DNA of 64,000 bases from Aphis gossypii (GCF_020184175.1 NC_065532.1:45156287-45220286); one strand, 5' to 3'. Positions 1-11,689 are shown, counted from the stretch's first letter. The notes: a model not told the origin generated them from the letters alone. Translations and numbers: made by a program.

Positions 1-2568
1 ATATCATGATATTAGTTTTAACTGTGTTGGAGACCGAAAATAGATTAAATGTTTTTTTAGCCATAATCCTGCAGTGGTTATTGGGTGTAATAATAAATAA
101 TTACCAAAACATTTGTTATATACTGACTTGACTTTAAATATATGTCCGTATAAAAGTATTATAACTATTTAAAAAAATTAAAATACCCAATTATATAATT
201 TAGTTATTAAAATAACCATTAACCATTAATTAAGTTTACATTTTAATATATAAATAGCATTGGTTAAATACTTCTAAAGGTATTTCTACCTTACAACTAA
301 ATAAATCAACAAAAAAGGTGCGCTTTACGAAAATATTGCGTGGGCCGTGAGTTATGAGTATATAAGACATAAACAAACAAAATGAATTAATATTTATAAG
401 GCAATAGAAATATGATTTAATATTTTTTGCAATTATTAATTGGACTAATTAGTCTTCATTAAAAAAATAAGTATTAATCGCATCAATAATATAATATCAT
501 TTAGACACATTATACACATTATAACTGATAAGATTTTTTAAAATTACGAGTTCAATCTCTAATTTTATTATAATTTTATTTTAATAAGTTGTTGGTACTT
601 GTTTATGATTTATAAATTATCGATACAACCAAAACAGATTAAGACGCGTTTTCGGTTTTATGTTTGCAAAAACTTGTAATTAATGACCAGTTATCGGATT
701 TATGCGTGTTTGCATTATTATAATTTATTAAAGAAATTTCTTTTAATAATAAAGTAATAATATATTATAACATTTATAATAATATAGTTCTAATTTTAGA
801 AATGTTCCTACAAGCACAATGTGTTAATGACAGGTCACGGGTATATTGTATGTCACGTGTCAGTTTTAAATGTCGTTCAATTACCGTAACGTTATTTATT
901 TTGACGAATATTATTTTCTGTTATTTCGATATATAAATAATTTGAAAATTTGAAAGGTTAAAGTTGAAAAGAAAAGACGTTACTGCGTTACGGTTTGGAA
1001 AAACTGTATTTTAATCTATTTTCAATCGATCGATCAATTTTATATTTTACAACATACGTGTTACCTAAAAGTAGCGATAGAGGCATGAAAAATACCAAGT
1101 ACAGCAATATTATAAAAGAGATAAGTATAAAACGCGTTGGCAAAAACTGTAAATGATAAAAATATACAAAAATGTATTCATTAAAATGCTTTTGATTCGT
1201 AATTATTTTTTATAATTCTAATCTAAGTTTCTATACGTTTTAGTCAGGATAAATCTTAGATCATATGATCTAAGGGATAAATATTTCGAGCTAATATTCT
1301 TTATCTTAATTTTGTTTAGTATGTTATTTTAAGAACAGGTTTTGGAAAAAAAATCGTGTTTCTGAGTCAAATCTTTACGTTATATTATAATATTATAATC
1401 GGTGAAACCACCAAATCAACATATTGGTATATAATACTAACAAAATGTCTCGTGATGTATATCGTATTAAACAGTTTATACAGATAAGATAAATCACAAT
1501 AGGTAGGTACTATCATGTAGAGATTTTAAGAACAAATCTATTAATTGTGACCAAATAAAACATTTAGTAATATTATTATTTTAAGTTTTAAATTTTGACT
1601 GATGGTTCTATGTATTATAATGACAAAGAAGGTAATTTGTAGTTTTATCAGAAAAGCTTATATTTAACTTCCTTGGCTTATGCCTGTCTCAAAATCTGTG
1701 AAAAAGTGCGTACATGCTACAACCTAATTTAATAGGTGAATATCACTGTAATGAAAAAACGTTTTTATTACGTTCAAAATGATAAATTACATAACAGGTA
1801 GGAAAATTATTTATCTCATCTTATTAAAACTTAAAATACTGGTATGTTTAATACTATCGAAGTGCTGATTTTTTTGAAAAACGTAAAAGTTACATTTAAA
1901 CAGCCTAATGGTAAAGTGGCTAAATGGATTCAAAAAAATTTAACAAAGTTACACTATAAAATACAAATTTAAAATTTGTTTGCTAGGAAAAAATTCGAAC
2001 GGACTAATTATTAAGTGTTAATCGGAAAAACAAACGAAATTATGACAATTTATAAACCTAAAACCCAACAAATAATCATTTATTTAAATAAAACGCACCG
2101 ATGGGGAACTATCAAAAATCTTGAAAAATTTTTATAAAAATATTTTAGCGTTGTTTTTATTAATGTATTTTGAAAGACAAGTTTATAAAAATACCTATAT
2201 TAGTATGTAAATATAACTTTTTTTTAGATATCGTCTAATATTACCGTTATACAAATAATACCAGTAGCGATTAATAATTTGTATATATATATACATTAAA
2301 TACATACAATTTTCTTCATCCTAAAACGAAGTTTTCCTGTATTATTATATAATATATTATAAAATAAATCTACTTACGAATATTTTCAAACAACCAATGT
2401 TGTTATATACATTAAACCTATAGCATTAATTTTATTGTCTAAACATTAAATTATACTAAACTAATATGTACCGAATGTTCAGAAAGTTTATTGGCCATGT
2501 TGTACAATTATAGTATATGTACTATTGTATGTTAAAAACACAGTAATGGAACATTAATGGTTACTTAC
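1..2568. other. AT-rich intron, nothing recognised
   Basis: This stretch lies downstream, in the minus-strand sense, of the last ferlin exon in the window. It is very AT-rich with short A and T runs and a short TA repeat near 2281. I found no reading frame with coding character and no acceptor-exon-donor arrangement encoding the expected continuation of the C2B domain, so the next ferlin exon is probably beyond position 1. Confidence 0.6.
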
Positions 2569-2764
2569 TTCATTATAGTAAGGACAGTTGGTGCTTTCCT
2601 TTACGCTCGTATATTTCTTTACTTCACCGACTTGTACGCAAACGACGGGGTCCATATTCAGACCGGCTAGCTGCCTAGCTTCGATGATGGTTACACATAC
2701 TTGAAAGTCTTGAGATTTAAGCGCATTTTGGGTTGCATTCAGTTGATCTTTATGTTTGAGTGGT
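2569..2764 (-). CDS. OTOF: Otoferlin-like ferlin, exon encoding start of C2B domain
   Basis: Ferlins are tail-anchored multi-C2-domain proteins acting in calcium-dependent membrane fusion; otoferlin is the synaptic-vesicle member in vertebrates. This 196-bp minus-strand exon has a consensus acceptor (TTTCAG before 2764) and donor (GAA|GTAAGT at 2569). It encodes a C2 beta-strand start, FQVCVTIIEARQLAGLNMDP, followed by VVCVQVGEVKKYTS and KESTNCPYYNE. The NMDPVVCVxVG and STNCPYYNE signatures are, from memory of the family, typical of otoferlin C2B rather than dysferlin or myoferlin. It enters in phase 2 from the 2847-3065 exon and leaves in phase 0. The rest of C2B must lie in an exon outside the window. 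The family call is firm; assignment to otoferlin rather than another insect ferlin is likely. Confidence 0.9.
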
Positions 2765-2846
2765 CTGAAAAAAATTAATAAATATATTTAAAAACATCAT
2801 TGAGCTTTTATTTCGAAAACCATATGTTTTTCATATGGCAATTTAC

Positions 2847-3065
2847 TTTTTCGGCTTGGGCGAGTATTCAGCATTAAAAGAATTAACCGACTCGTTGTCC
2901 GAAGATAGGTCACTCGTCTCCGTTACGTGACCCCGTTGATGAGAAATTGCAGCCATTTGATTATTACTATCGTCGCTGTCCACCAATGCTTCTTTATCTT
3001 GTGAAACTCTCTGTTTACCCATTCTCATTAAGCTTTTTACGCCTTTCTTAAAAATTGTACCACGA
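2847..3065 (-). CDS. OTOF: Otoferlin-like ferlin, C2A-C2B linker exon
   Basis: This 219-bp minus-strand exon has acceptor TTTTACAG before 3065 and donor AAAAA|GTAAAT at 2847. Its first base completes a codon begun in the 7168-7493 exon, and its last two bases are completed by the first base of the 2569-2764 exon, so the frame stays open through all three. The product is hydrophilic: a basic start (GTIFKKGVKSLMRMGKQRV) and then a Ser/Asp/Asn-rich stretch with TSDLSSDNES. No domain is visible. By position it is the flexible linker between C2A and C2B, where ferlins vary most. The Ser/Asp runs could be kinase sites, which is inference. Confidence 0.85.
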
Positions 3066-6000
3066 CTGTAAAATTATAATAAAGCAAAAAATATATGTCA
3101 TATATTATTATCATATTGTAAATAGTTTAATTTATATCAGAATATGCATTATGCATAATATTATAGGTATACAAATATATTAAAATACATTTTATTCGAT
3201 AGACTGCGATATTAGTAAAACACTTATAAATAATACTTTGACAGGTACTTGTATATGAATATAATTTTGAAAATATAGTAACGGTAAATCCCAGCATAAC
3301 CATTATGAAACTAGTCTCAGCTCAGAAGAAGATGGCAACTATCAAATTGCATTGCCTTCCCCAGTTGCATTACCAGTCAACCATATAAAAAACCAGCCAT
3401 CGATCTTCTACGGATTGAACACCATGCAAAAAAAATGCAATATTCCATAAATAAAAATGTCTTATTCTCCCGAGATCAACAATCACCGATATATATAGTA
3501 AACGAGAATACGCTTATTATAATATAATACGGACACGTTCTACAATAATACCACAATTCGTTTTCCTATACTCATCCAACATTATCGGTCCCCAATCGTA
3601 TTGCATCCTAATTTTATTCTAATCATCAAACTTGTTTCGTTACTTCTTTCGAATGATCGGAATGAAAATAAAAAGTAAAAAAAAACGATAAAAGGAAATT
3701 TCATTATGTCACTGGTAAACTCATCTGTACATATTATAACGGGGTAACGAAATACACACTAAGCGTCATCAAAACCCGACAAACCACTGAATCGAGAGAT
3801 CAAAGCTAATGAGAGAAAATCACGTTGCAGTACATTTAGTAACGAGAGCATTACAAAGTGTATAAAATAATTAGAAACGTAGGTTTTTTTTTTTTATAAG
3901 CAGTTTATACATAAAAATATTGAATTGTTTTAAAACGAGAATGATGGATAAAATAAAATGGTTAAATATCATTTATATTATCTTAGGTTTCCTGAAAATT
4001 ACTCAAAATAGAATACAAAATAGAAATCAAGACTTAAGCAATATAGGTTATAATTTTGTGATTTTTAAATAAAGTAATAAATAAATAATATTTTGGTTCG
4101 AGTTTTGTTCATTAGGTTTTACTATCACTATAAAATACATGAATATATTAATATATTTATTTAACAAAAATTATAGTTATTTTTCAATTAAATTTAGAAA
4201 GTTAGTAAACAGTAGTCAATCAACTTTTGCATTGTTTATTACTCGTTCAAACAAAATTACTGAAAATAATTATAGAAATTATTAAAATGAAATTGTTCAT
4301 ATTTACACATAATACTAATACGTAATATTTTATTATTTATATAAGCGTTTATAAAAGAAAATAAACTAATAAAATAAAACGAATAATATATTAGTGAAAT
4401 TTTAACTAATTAATCTTCTTTAGTTATACTTAGATACCCATTTACTATTTGTCTTAAAATAGTATTGCTAAATGTATAATACACGATTATTTTATATATA
4501 TATATACGAATCCACCATTAGTATTAATGTAAGGTTTTAATATACTTTCAACATGGGAAAATATATGAAGACTGAATAGTATCTTTATTCAAGTTTTCGC
4601 AAAAACTTTTTACATAGTTCAACTTTATCACGATGTATATGATTATTATTAATGTGTTATTTATAAAATATTAAAGCTTAACAGTAAAAATAATAAGTTG
4701 ATTATAAAACTATAGTAGGCTTAATTTTTTTTTTTTTTTTAAATGCAAAAAATATTATTAAATATTATAAAATGACTGTACCTGCATATTTCAATTTATT
4801 TTTTTATAATTGGGTAGTGAACATTTATAGAATAGTTGAAAAATTTGTTTCTTTTTTTTTTTTAAAAAAAAAAGAACCTGAAAATATCTTAACATTGACA
4901 ATTCAAAAATATATTATATGTGTGACTTGCAAAAATGGTATCTCACTCGTATCAAAAGTCTGAAAATTTTGTTATAAATTTTGAGATCAAATATTTAAAA
5001 TAAGTATTTATTTTGCACAAAAAGTATAATATAAATATTATCATGTAAATACGAGTACCTATAGTAAATTCAATTTGCTGAAAAAACTAGTGTTGGTATA
5101 AAGTAAACGAAAAAAAAAATCTACTCTATATTATACATTTTTAAATTTCAAATCGAGAAACAAATATATTGGCATTAGTAATGATTCTGGTTTTAATAAT
5201 TATTCAAGATACCGACATTAGTTTCCCCTTTTTTTTATTACATTTTTATACGATACCATTATCGCATTACATAACATTATATCCATTGGTACATACGATG
5301 ATGATACAAAAATAACAGCTAAATGGCTTCTGAAAAAGACTCAATTATTGTTTTTACATTTATTCATAGACACCTTTATATCAGCTCATGTTAAAAGTTA
5401 AAATATATAGCTTTAAGTCTTGATATTATATTACCTTCCATTTACGCCAAAAAATATGTTTACGCTTTTTATGTTAACCATAGTCAAACTGAAATATAAC
5501 ACAATTTTTTACGGATTACGAGTAAAATACCAAGGCTTAACTTTTGACAAGCGCTTGAGCAGGGCTCTTTATCTTAAACCTAAGCAAAAATCAGCCAATT
5601 CCAGGCTCAACCGGCTTTGCCCTCTTATCTAATCAACCACCTGCAAACTCATAATTTATGGATCCTATTACGGCTATTCTCATTATCATATCTCACTGTA
5701 AGAGTATAAAATCACTAACATTCATTAATTAAACTTCATTAATTGCACATTATCCCAATAAAATCCTAACGGATGGTAACAATGATCCTAGCCTGGGGAC
5801 TAGCTGCAATCCTAATTAACGTGTTGATTGGATCTTCTGACCAATGCATATCAGCTTTCATTCAACCAGGTATCGTAAATTAACTGCCACCAAAATTAGT
5901 TAATGTAGGTACATCAGATTTATTTTATACATCATTCTACTTATTTTTTAAATATATTAAAAAATAGTAATAATATGATAAGATAATCAGTTAAATGTAT

Positions 6001-7167
6001 TATCCTACAAATCAATTTATTCATGTTGATAAATTATTTCATTGGGTTTGTAAGTTCTACGATATTTTTGTGATATATTATATGGTTAAATTCCTACGTT
6101 CCGTTATGTGGCATAATCAGTGATTGGGATGTAGGCTGTGCTTTAAATTTGTTTAGATGAAAACGTTTTTATTATTTAATGAAAATCGTACGAAATAGAT
6201 TAAATGTAAAACATAATGAATAAATTATTATCAGACACGTTTACTGTTACGCCATCGTATTTAAATTTGAAGCTATATATATCCCCACCTAAATGGTTCA
6301 CTTAATTTCAAAAAGGTTTTTTTTTAGTAATTTGATATCATTACAAAGTTCCTACTTGATACAATTAAAAAGTTAAAAAAGAACAAAACATACTATAACT
6401 TTTAATGTTAGTTATTCGCTCGCAAGCTGTGTCCTTTAATAACGCGACACTGAATGGCTGAATATATAGTATTATTGTTACCACTTATTAAGAATCAATT
6501 CTGAAAAATGATTAATATCATACTAAAGATCTGTAAAATAAAACCTAACACCGATATACAATTTGTAAATTCCTAATCTTAAAAAAAAAAATTTAATTGT
6601 ATTTATATTTAGGTCTAATCGCAGCAAAAACCTTAATTATTTGAAACAATTATACAATATGTTCCAAATGGTATACATTCCTATAATAACGTTCTACATT
6701 TACTCGACTATATCGTGTGTATAATTTTTACATAAAACCGAAAAATAATATAATTTAACAGTTTAAAATACACAAAGTATGCTCAAGTTGTAGAAAATAT
6801 ACCAGAGTAATACAATAAAAAACTATTGTATTATGTATTATAATAATATGAACATTTATAGGGCGTGGATTTTTTTTTTTTTTAATGGCTTTTTTTGTAT
6901 TTCAAACCGAATAAAAATCTTGTAAAAGACGGACGCAATAATGCTAGACTAAGTCTTATAGCCGGAGCGCATACGTCTGCCCTCAAGTTAAAACGGTGGA
7001 GAAATAATATTATTGTTATTTTCTCCAGGAGTGGAAACGAAAACCGTGATAGATCATAATCTAATTTATTATGCTATCTGGAAACGTAATATTCTGACCA
7101 TAATATCATAAACGACTGTGCCTCGCACTGATAGACTAATATAATAGTAGAAAAGGAAGAGTCTCAC
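3066..7167. other. OTOF: Ferlin intron, mostly AT-rich
   Basis: The 4.1-kb intron separates two ferlin linker exons. It holds a decayed non-LTR retrotransposon fragment near 5.5-5.85 kb. The patch 3300-3900 is somewhat richer in G+C but shows no open frame or splice structure. The remainder is AT-rich with A/T homopolymers (for example 4726-4740 and 4851-4872). Confidence 0.6.
5498..5850 (+). pseudogene. Relic of Jockey-type non-LTR reverse transcriptase
   Basis: On the plus strand, the frame ending at the stop at 5630 encodes VKYQGLTFDKRLSRALYLKP and KSANSRLNRLCPLI. This resembles the conserved region downstream of the catalytic core in Jockey-clade reverse transcriptases (V-KYLG-x-x-D-x-RL-x-W ... 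AN-x-RL-x-x-L). After a frame change the sequence TCKLIIYGSYYGYSHYH matches the following NKLxxYKSLLRPxxTYG segment in outline. Stops and a frame change show it is dead. The remainder of the element was not found nearby. The identification rests on remembered family motifs. Confidence 0.6.
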
Positions 7168-7493
7168 CTTTTCCGATCATTTCCGCTACCGGCATCTTTG
7201 TCCGAAGTAAACGAACTGTACCGGAACAGCCCTTTCTTGTGCGTTCTACTTCCGCCACCACCGCTGCCGACAACTTCCTTTTCGCCGTTGTTTTCGTTGT
7301 CCTGCTGCCGTTCGTCCAACCGACGGCTATCGGTGAACGTCTTTTCCAGATTGGCGATATTTTGTTCAACGTCCAATAGCATTTGCCGCTCGTCTGTCGA
7401 CTCTGTCGGTGACTCTGGACGTGAGCTGAACAACGACGACGTCCGGTTCCGACTGTCATTCGTCGAGTATTCAATGTCCAAGTCGATGGTGAT
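7168..7493 (-). CDS. OTOF: Otoferlin-like ferlin, exon for end of C2A and acidic linker
   Basis: This 326-bp minus-strand exon has acceptor TTTTTTTACAG before 7493 and donor AAAAG|GTGAGA at 7168. It enters in phase 0 after the ...DINDRALP end of the 38743-38931 exon. It opens with ITIDLDIEYSTNDS, which corresponds to the last beta strand of ferlin C2A. The rest is low-complexity linker: Ser/Arg-rich, then a charged predicted helix (residues like LLDVEQNIANLEKTF), then a GSGGGGS run and a basic end. It leaves in phase 2 into the 2847-3065 exon. There are no stops in frame. Overlapping open frames on both strands here are by-products of the GC-rich exon. Confidence 0.87.
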
Positions 7494-7643
7494 CTGTAAA
7501 AAAAGAAATCATTGTATCAATTGATATCTACACGCAAAGTCATTATAGTTGCGAAAAATTAAAATATGGTTGTGGGTCATAACTTATATACTAACTTCAG
7601 TACACTATAGAGCTCAGATATAAATACATTTTTTTTATTTAGA

Positions 7644-7697
7644 TAAAAAATGTATTTTATATATTATTAAAAAAAATGTATTTCATATATTATTAAA
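7644..7697. repeat. Tandem AT-rich repeat, about 26-bp unit, plus TA run
   Basis: Two adjacent near-copies of a unit reading roughly AAAAAATGTATTTTATATAT are followed by a run of alternating TA to about 7712. It is a simple local duplication in the intron next to the exon ending at 7493. Confidence 0.6.
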
Positions 7698-8609
7698 AAT
7701 ATATATATATATACATAATTTAACAACATATATTTTTCTTATTGCTTAGGAGATATCAGTATTAATATGTATAATTAGTTTAGCTTAAATCACTAATACC
7801 TAATTATTAATTGGTTTAAATAATGTATCTAACTTAATTAATCATTGTACAGTAATGAAAGTTTTGAACATGTAATTTACATTTTATAATAAAATTACCA
7901 CAGAAAGTTTCTATGCTAAAATATTTCTAAATGTATTAAATAATGAAAAAAGAGTTTAAAATGCTCATGTTTGAATCAGTACTTTTTATTGGATTTATGG
8001 TAAAATCGCATCGAGTAAATGAATAATACTAATTCAAGAACATAATTTAAATAATATTATTTAAGTATGTATAATAACTGAAAAATTAACATCGTAATAA
8101 TAATATTATTGAAGAAAAAAGTAATTTTAATACTTAATATTATATTATATAATCAAGAAATTATTTTAATGACTTACATTTTCAATTGATAATTGATCAA
8201 ATGAACAATTATTTCTTATATTAATGATTTTTTTATCATTCTAACTAATCGCTATGTCTTAAATTCTACATATTATATTGCCTATTAATAAAATATAACA
8301 ACATATTAATTTCATTTTAAAATAATAAATTTAAATTATAAACCTAATTACACATTAAATATGGTATTGAATTTTGCACCAATTACTCTTTGATGATCAA
8401 ACTTAAATGAATATTTAGATAATGATATTTAAATATTTAGTAACATATGATTTGCGCTTTAAAAATACGTACCTATTACAAAACAGAGATAATAGTAAAA
8501 AAAAAAAAGCGGTCAAGTGAGTAACGCTCTGTTCTATAGTAGTTCACTATAATGGATGTGTTAATTTTGAATACAATGACAGGTATCATTGTATACAAAA
8601 AAAAAGGTT

Positions 8610-9180
8610 CTGAACGGAGATGATATTTTGTCAGCTTAGGAAATATTTTTCAGTGGGTGGTAAAAAAGGTAGTTTATGTTTTAAGACCGGAATACCCCAA
8701 AATCCTTTTATAATAATTGTAAGCCAAACTTATGGAAAATCTTGTATTACAATTTCAACTCTTAGCTACTTATACAAAATGTTCTATAGATTTTAGATAC
8801 AAAATAATTTGCAAATATTCATGATTTTGACAAATTGTTGTCAATACAACTTCAAAAGCTAATATTAAAAATTGTGCGTATGTATTTTTATAATTTTTGA
8901 ATCACAATAAGAATAACTTAAGAGGAACTTTGTAATAAATTTTTCAAGTATTTTTACTAGGCCGAAAAAAGTTTATCGATATTAATAAAAAAAAACTAAT
9001 ATTTCAAATGCCTAGGAATAGCCTTAAAATAAACGAAATATTTTGAAAATTAAATCGAGTAAAGAAAATACCAATCTAAATAAATGGGAGAAACTTTTAA
9101 GTATCTACAACTAAAACTTTTTGAATAACTATACTTTAGAAGCAAAACACATAAATACACCATTTGGTGTGAAAACGAAA
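8610..9180 (+). repeat. Diverged copy of an interspersed repeat
   Basis: The sequence begins with a segment containing TTCTGAACGGAGATGAT and continues with phrases such as TGGAAAATCTTGTATTAC, separated by AT-rich stretches. A related wording (TTCTGAACGAATAGTGATGA) occurs on the opposite strand at about 18450-18470, with GGAAAACTTTGTATTA near 18072. I take both as diverged members of one non-coding interspersed family. The boundaries are approximate and I cannot assign a class. Confidence 0.4.
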
Positions 9181-9713
9181 CATGTCTACGTGTTCCTATA
9201 ATTATTACAGTATAATATGTATCTTCATTTCATTTATTTCGATAAGAGAACATAATAGATTACACATGTGTTATGTCTCTCTAGTAAACTTTGAATTTCG
9301 ACGACATATATGTATTATAAATTATAATATATAAAAATAATTGTTTAAAGTGTACCTATAGTTAAGTAATTGCCCACGATCAACCTCAGAATATGTAGAT
9401 AGAATCGACGATGAATCAATTGTTTTTGTAGACGTCTATGAGATGTGACACCGGCTAGGTGATTTGAACGGTCATGCGAGGTTTTAAGTATAGATTACTG
9501 CGTTCGAACTACGACTGACGAACTTATTCTGAGACTCGAGTAGTTAAGATAGATTAAAAAGAATCCAATAATAATAATAACCAATAGAAAAGTAGTATTG
9601 TAAGTCTTCAGCACGCTGATTGGCTGTATGATGCGAAGACCCACATCATAGGCACATAATGCCATGCCCATATGTTATTGTCTAATAATCATTTTTATTG
9701 TTATTCATTTAAC

Positions 9714-9717
9714 GACG
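9714..9717. repeat. Target-site duplication GACG, left copy
   Basis: GACG directly precedes the TGTAAC end of the left LTR and is repeated directly after the right LTR (17461-17464). A 4-bp duplication is usual for Ty3/gypsy integrases. Confidence 0.85.
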
Positions 9718-10116
9718 TGTAACGGTCGATATTTTGATATCTTTTTCCCGTACAAATATAAATGATATTATTAATAGTTTATGATGAGAATTTCTTTATT
9801 TAACAGTATTTCCTTTGAATATTTACAAATTACATATATAACATACATAACACATAGATTTTGCGTATAATCATACGGTAATTATACGTTGTTGAATATA
9901 ATATGACTTCGCGATTTTCCCATTCACAATTATAACGTTTGAAATACTTACAGTTTTATTTGTTAAATGACTAACGCGTGTGTGTTTCCCTATTGGCTTA
10001 CCGCGGCAAAATAATATTGCACCGTAATTAAAATCGAGACTGGGATTCCGTAATAATACGGGTGGTGGCAATTACGTTATCGGCGACGGCAATGTTATAT
10101 TATATTTGTCTCGCAG

Positions 10117-10280
10117 ATTACGGCGGCGTGTATGATAGTGTACGGTGACTATTACGGCGGCGTGTATGATAGTGTACGGTGACGGCGGCGTGTATGATAG
10201 TGTACGGTGACTATTACGGCGGCGTGTATGATAGTGTACGGTGACTATTACGGCGGCGTGTATGATAGTGTACGATATGT
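10117..10280. repeat. Tandem repeat in left LTR, five units in order 34-31-31-34-33
   Basis: The unit core is ACGGCGGCGTGTATGATAGT. Starts are at 10117, 10151, 10182, 10213 and 10247. The second unit lacks its terminal ACT and the third lacks its leading ATT. The last unit diverges after GTGTACGATATG. The right LTR has the same five units in a different order. Confidence 0.9.
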
Positions 10281-10379
10281 ATAACGGCGGCGATGTTTAT
10301 TTCATACGCTCTGCCCGTTTAATATTCGCGTGTACAACTAGCCAAGATTGGTGGCGATTTTATTTTAATTGTAGGGTTA

Positions 10380-10660
10380 GGCACGTTCTAGCCTTCCCGA
10401 CGGTACGGGTAGCCAAGAACGGCGGCGGTCCTATTGACGGCGGTGGTAACGTCAGCGTGTGGGCACGTTCTAGCCTTCCCGACGGTACGGGTAGCCGAGA
10501 ACGGCGACGGTCCTACGGATGACGGTAACTGGCACGTTTTAGCCTTCCCAACGGTATGGGTAGCCGAAAACGGCGACGGTCCTATCGACGGCGGTGGTTG
10601 TATGGGAAATGGTCCGACTAGCGTAGGCCGAGTGCGTCCGTGATTCTAGCCTTCCCGAAG
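10380..10660. repeat. Second LTR repeat with CTAGCCTTCCC core
   Basis: Segments starting at 10380, 10462 and 10531 share GGCACGTT, then TAGCCTTCCC, then GGTAGCC and GGTCCTA. A fourth, shortened copy is near 10644. Spacing is about 82 and 69 bp. The same array is in the right LTR at +6508. Such arrays in U3/R regions often bind transcription factors, but that function is inference here. Confidence 0.8.
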
Positions 10661-10748
10661 GTGGCCGAGAAACACTTTCACACTAGCCAGTCACTAATCT
10701 GACCAGGTGGCCAAAGCGCACTGTTCGATTGTGGTGATTGCGGAGGTC

Positions 10749-10757
10749 CCTTATATA
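10749..10757 (-). promoter_or_regulatory. TATA box in 3' LTR (TATATAAGG)
   Basis: On the minus strand, TATATAAGG lies about 200 bp inside the LTR start. A transcript would start about 30 bp further on. The same box in the 5' LTR is at 17257-17265. Transcription from this copy would run out of the element towards the downstream ferlin exons in sense. Confidence 0.55.
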
Positions 10758-10955
10758 GTCTCTGTCCTCCGTGTTCGTGTGTCGCGGAAAGGTTATTTTA
10801 TTAGCTGGGCAATGCGTTCGGTATTGGGCCGCAAACATGGAAGGTGTATTACCGCGCTCTATCGGCGGCGGATACTAGTTCTGGGGCCTTTTGGTTTTAT
10901 TATTTGTTGTTGGGCGGCGCGTCGTCAGTATTAGTATGTCGTATTCGTTACATTG

Positions 10956-10972
10956 TCCCCTTTTTTTTTTTT
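10956..10972 (-). other. Polypurine tract
   Basis: On the minus strand this reads A12 G4 A and ends four bases before the 3' LTR. That is the position and composition expected of the plus-strand primer for LTR-retroelement reverse transcription. An imperfect purine/pyrimidine palindrome follows upstream at about 10980-11000. Confidence 0.75.
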
Positions 10973-11107
10973 ATGTATTTTTTTTCTCTTGAAGAGAGAA
11001 AAGAAAAGAAAAAAAAAAACTATTTACATTATATACATGGTACAGCTATTACAACTATTGACTTACAAACTATTATCTCTATGATACAACTATTAACTTA
11101 TAAAAGA

Positions 11108-11689
11108 CTATCTCTTTCGTTTATACCAGGCGCGTTTGGCTGCGGCTCGTCGTTCCGCCCGGGTCGGTTTTGGGATGATTTCTGCCTGATCATTGTCCTT
11201 GGTCATTGCTGATGGGTTACTGGTCGCCGTCGGTTCCACTCGTATTGAGGCAATTGTAGCTTCGATAAGGTTTCTTTTTCGCAACATCTCTTCGGCTTGC
11301 TGAAACACCTCCAATCCATATTGGTTAACTTCCCCATTATATCGTTGCTTGTTGATGCGGGCAGCCATTTGCCGTTGAAATTGCGCAAATTCTTTTGCGA
11401 GTCTTCGGTCATCCTGCGAGATTGGTTCGATCTTTCCAACTTGTAATTGAACCGGTTCATCGTCGATGTCGCTGTGTGCCAGTTCAAGGGCATCAGTTTC
11501 GTGGTTGTCTTCGTTCCCACTTACACTGGTGTCGTCCCATTGCTCTGTCCTCTCTTCGGACTCACTGTCACTCCCAAATGCGTCTTTCAATCTCTTCTTC
11601 AGCGCTTGTTGTTCCCTGATGGTCTGTTCATCTTCACTAAAACCATCTTCCCCAAACAGATCGGAGATGATTCGCCGATATTCGGTCAT
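11108..11689 (-). CDS. Accessory protein of the LTR element, unknown function (193 aa)
   Basis: This frame lies between pol and the 3' LTR, where gypsy retroviruses carry env, but it has no signal peptide, transmembrane segment or Cys pairs, so it is not an envelope. It starts at 11689 (ATG after GCTAAA) and ends at 11108. Residues 1-90 are acidic and Ser-rich, with two similar motifs: DLFGED (10-15) and DAFGSDSESEE (36-46). Residues 90-150 look helical and charged (FAQFQRQMAARINKQ). The C-terminus, from about 176, is very basic (TRAERRAAAKRAWYKRKR), compatible with nuclear localisation or nucleic-acid binding. I do not recognise the family. It would need a spliced or subgenomic RNA; a candidate acceptor lies about 20 nt upstream and a candidate donor lies in the LTR. 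A shorter overlapping frame at 11203-11520 is a shadow. Confidence 0.75.
   Translation of the reverse strand: MTEYRRIISDLFGEDGFSEDEQTIREQQALKKRLKDAFGSDSESEERTEQWDDTSVSGNEDNHETDALELAHSDIDDEPVQLQVGKIEPISQDDRRLAKEFAQFQRQMAARINKQRYNGEVNQYGLEVFQQAEEMLRKRNLIEATIASIRVEPTATSNPSAMTKDNDQAEIIPKPTRAERRAAAKRAWYKRKR

Larger units (their letters stand above)
7494..9713. other. OTOF: Ferlin intron before the LTR element
   Basis: This is AT-rich intron. It contains a short tandem duplication at 7644-7697, a diverged interspersed repeat at about 8610-9180, and a slightly GC-richer patch at 9380-9660 with stops in every frame that I checked. No gene is visible. Confidence 0.6.
9718..10952 (-). repeat. 3' LTR (1235 bp)
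   Basis: The LTR is bounded by TGTAAC and GTTACA, a 6-bp inverted end pair. It is strikingly GC- and CpG-rich against the AT-rich host. It contains five tandem copies of a 31-34-bp unit (10117-10280) and three to four copies of a longer unit with the core CTAGCCTTCCC (10380-10660). On the minus strand there is a TATATAAGG box at 10749-10757 and an AATAAA signal at 9795-9800, which as the 3' LTR would serve polyadenylation. No gene is encoded; the small open frames reflect the GC-rich repeats. Confidence 0.93.

Noticed and set aside
7136..7524. Three overlapping open frames on both strands at the ferlin linker exon
   Set aside because: Only one register (ITIDLDIEYST...) agrees with the phases of both neighbouring exons; the others are by-products of higher GC content.
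10241..10934. Open frames of 69-93 codons in the LTR, with exact copies at 16749-17442
   Set aside because: They consist of translated GC-rich tandem repeats within the LTR, on the strand opposite to the element's genes, with no domain similarity.
11108..11689. Possibility that the post-pol frame is an envelope gene (errantivirus-like element)
   Set aside because: There is no signal peptide, transmembrane helix, cleavage site or cysteine pattern, and it is far too short for env.
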